From: Fodinicurvata halophila
GTDB taxonomy: Bacteria > Pseudomonadota > Alphaproteobacteria > Kiloniellales > DSM-21159
Length of the DNA: 64,000 nucleotides
Reading direction: 5' to 3'
Assembly: GCF_042651425.1 (NCBI RefSeq)
Contig: NZ_JBHSCW010000011.1
Coordinates: forward strand, 62,001-126,000
Shown: one piece after another, positions 63,452 to 64,000 of the stretch
Layout: the number at the start of each line of letters is the position of its first letter
Numbering within the stretch: the stretch's first letter is position 1
Position numbers and translations under genes: made by a program
The notes under the pieces: model-generated
The model's database searches: none
Seen by the model: the letters and a program-made list of their open reading frames with translations, nothing else
Told to the model about the DNA's origin: nothing

Positions 63452-64000
63452 TCATCCCGAGACAGGGGACCTTTCCGCGCGCTGCAGCAGCTGTTCCGCC
63501 TCCTTCAGGCCGCGCGGCACGGGAAAGCCGCCGGACGGATCGGGTATATTGGTGCGCAGCACGGTAAAGAAGGCCCGTGTCTCGGGGCCATCCGCAGGCT
63601 GCCAGGGTATCAGGCGCCCCTGACGGTCCGTCGGCAGGAAGGACAGGGTCACGGCATCGCGCACATTGCCGCCGATCACGGCGATACGCCCCGTCATGGT
63701 GTGGACAACGATATCGCAGTGCATTCCGCGATCACTGCCCATCTCCGCGACTCTCTCCGCCAGGGTGCGGATACGTTGGGAGGCCGGCATGGTCCGGTCA
63801 GAGCAGACCAGGTCTCCCACTTGCGGCGCATAATCCGTAATCTCGTACGGTTGGAAGACTGCCTCGCGTCCATAGTGCCGGGCACTGCGAATGGCGGCGT
63901 CCACGTAGTTGCGATGGCCTGCGTCCCACTCGAAGTCGGCCAGGTCGATGCCGGCCGAGCGCATGACATAGGAAATGAAGGCGGCCGACCAGGGTTCACC
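63452..64000 (-). CDS. DUF2272 domain protein (partial, N-terminus outside window)
   Basis: The visible 182 residues begin GEPWSAAFISYVMRSAGI and continue HRNYVDAAIRSARHYG, DLVCSDRT and CDIVVHTMTGRIAVIGGNV. This is the DUF2272 pattern, a CHAP/NlpC-like fold that may act on cell wall. The right edge of the window cuts the gene; ATG 63964 is internal. It lies upstream of fhs on the same strand after a 114-base gap. Confidence 0.82.
   Translation of the reverse strand, partial: GEPWSAAFISYVMRSAGIDLADFEWDAGHRNYVDAAIRSARHYGREAVFQPYEITDYAPQVGDLVCSDRTMPASQRIRTLAERVAEMGSDRGMHCDIVVHTMTGRIAVIGGNVRDAVTLSFLPTDRQGRLIPWQPADGPETRAFFTVLRTNIPDPSGGFPVPRGLKEAEQLLQRAERSPVSG

Overview
The window looks like chromosomal DNA from a GC-rich alphaproteobacterium. 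The best markers are a MipZ division-site ATPase at the left edge, a TrcR/DUF1013 cell-cycle regulator next to a quinone oxidoreductase and a DUF1192 protein, and TRAP/TAXI transport. A BetT-BetA glycine-betaine pair suggests an organism that meets osmotic stress. A Rhodospirillales-type placement fits, but this is inference and no species call is made. No rRNA is present.

Left arm (1-27.5 kb) is ordinary chromosome. It holds partial mipZ; a TAXI-TRAP uptake pair; a glycine-zipper lipoprotein; a CbtA-like membrane protein; thiM-thiE; pyrE; a LysE-type exporter; a GFA protein with an alpha/beta hydrolase; a SAF-domain oxidoreductase divergent from a peptide-type ABC system that has no ATPase genes beside it; a DUF429 protein; 3-hydroxybutyrate dehydrogenase; DUF1192, quinone oxidoreductase and trcR; an SDR; a Tat-exported SMP-30 protein; and betT-betA.

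The centre (27,692-45,350) is a 17.6 kb integrated element inserted in tRNA-Val(CAC). It is bounded by a perfect 52 bp direct repeat of the tRNA 3' part. Both ends carry 11-bp-phased GGTAAGCA repeats that look like integrase arm sites. Inside are a tyrosine integrase, an AlpA/excisionase-like HTH protein, an SF3 (P4/D5-type) helicase, phased GCGGAC iterons around an AT-rich stretch (probable origin), a terminase small subunit, two small virion-like or unknown genes, and a 2,691-residue polyvalent protein with two ADP-ribosyltransferase-like YHGT modules and an HESGH metallopeptidase-like motif. A PIN-nuclease pair and a small acidic protein lie near attL. I found no terminase large subunit, portal, capsid, tail or lysis gene. 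This layout resembles a phage satellite (PICI-like) more than a complete prophage. It is the most interesting feature of the window.

Just right of the element (45.4-48.9 kb) is a scar zone. It has a frameshifted IS3-type transposase remnant, an intact cyclopropane-fatty-acid synthase gene, a hicA toxin gene with an in-frame TGA at the usual Trp position beside an intact hicB, and a truncated nitrilase tail.

Right arm (48.9-64 kb) returns to core functions: GNAT, AsmA, a ribbon-helix-helix protein with fumC, glmU-glmS, a soluble globin-coupled chemotaxis receptor, a cluster of small stress-type membrane proteins (YqjE-like, DUF883, DUF1328), a secreted protein of unknown role, formate-tetrahydrofolate ligase, and a DUF2272 protein cut by the window edge.
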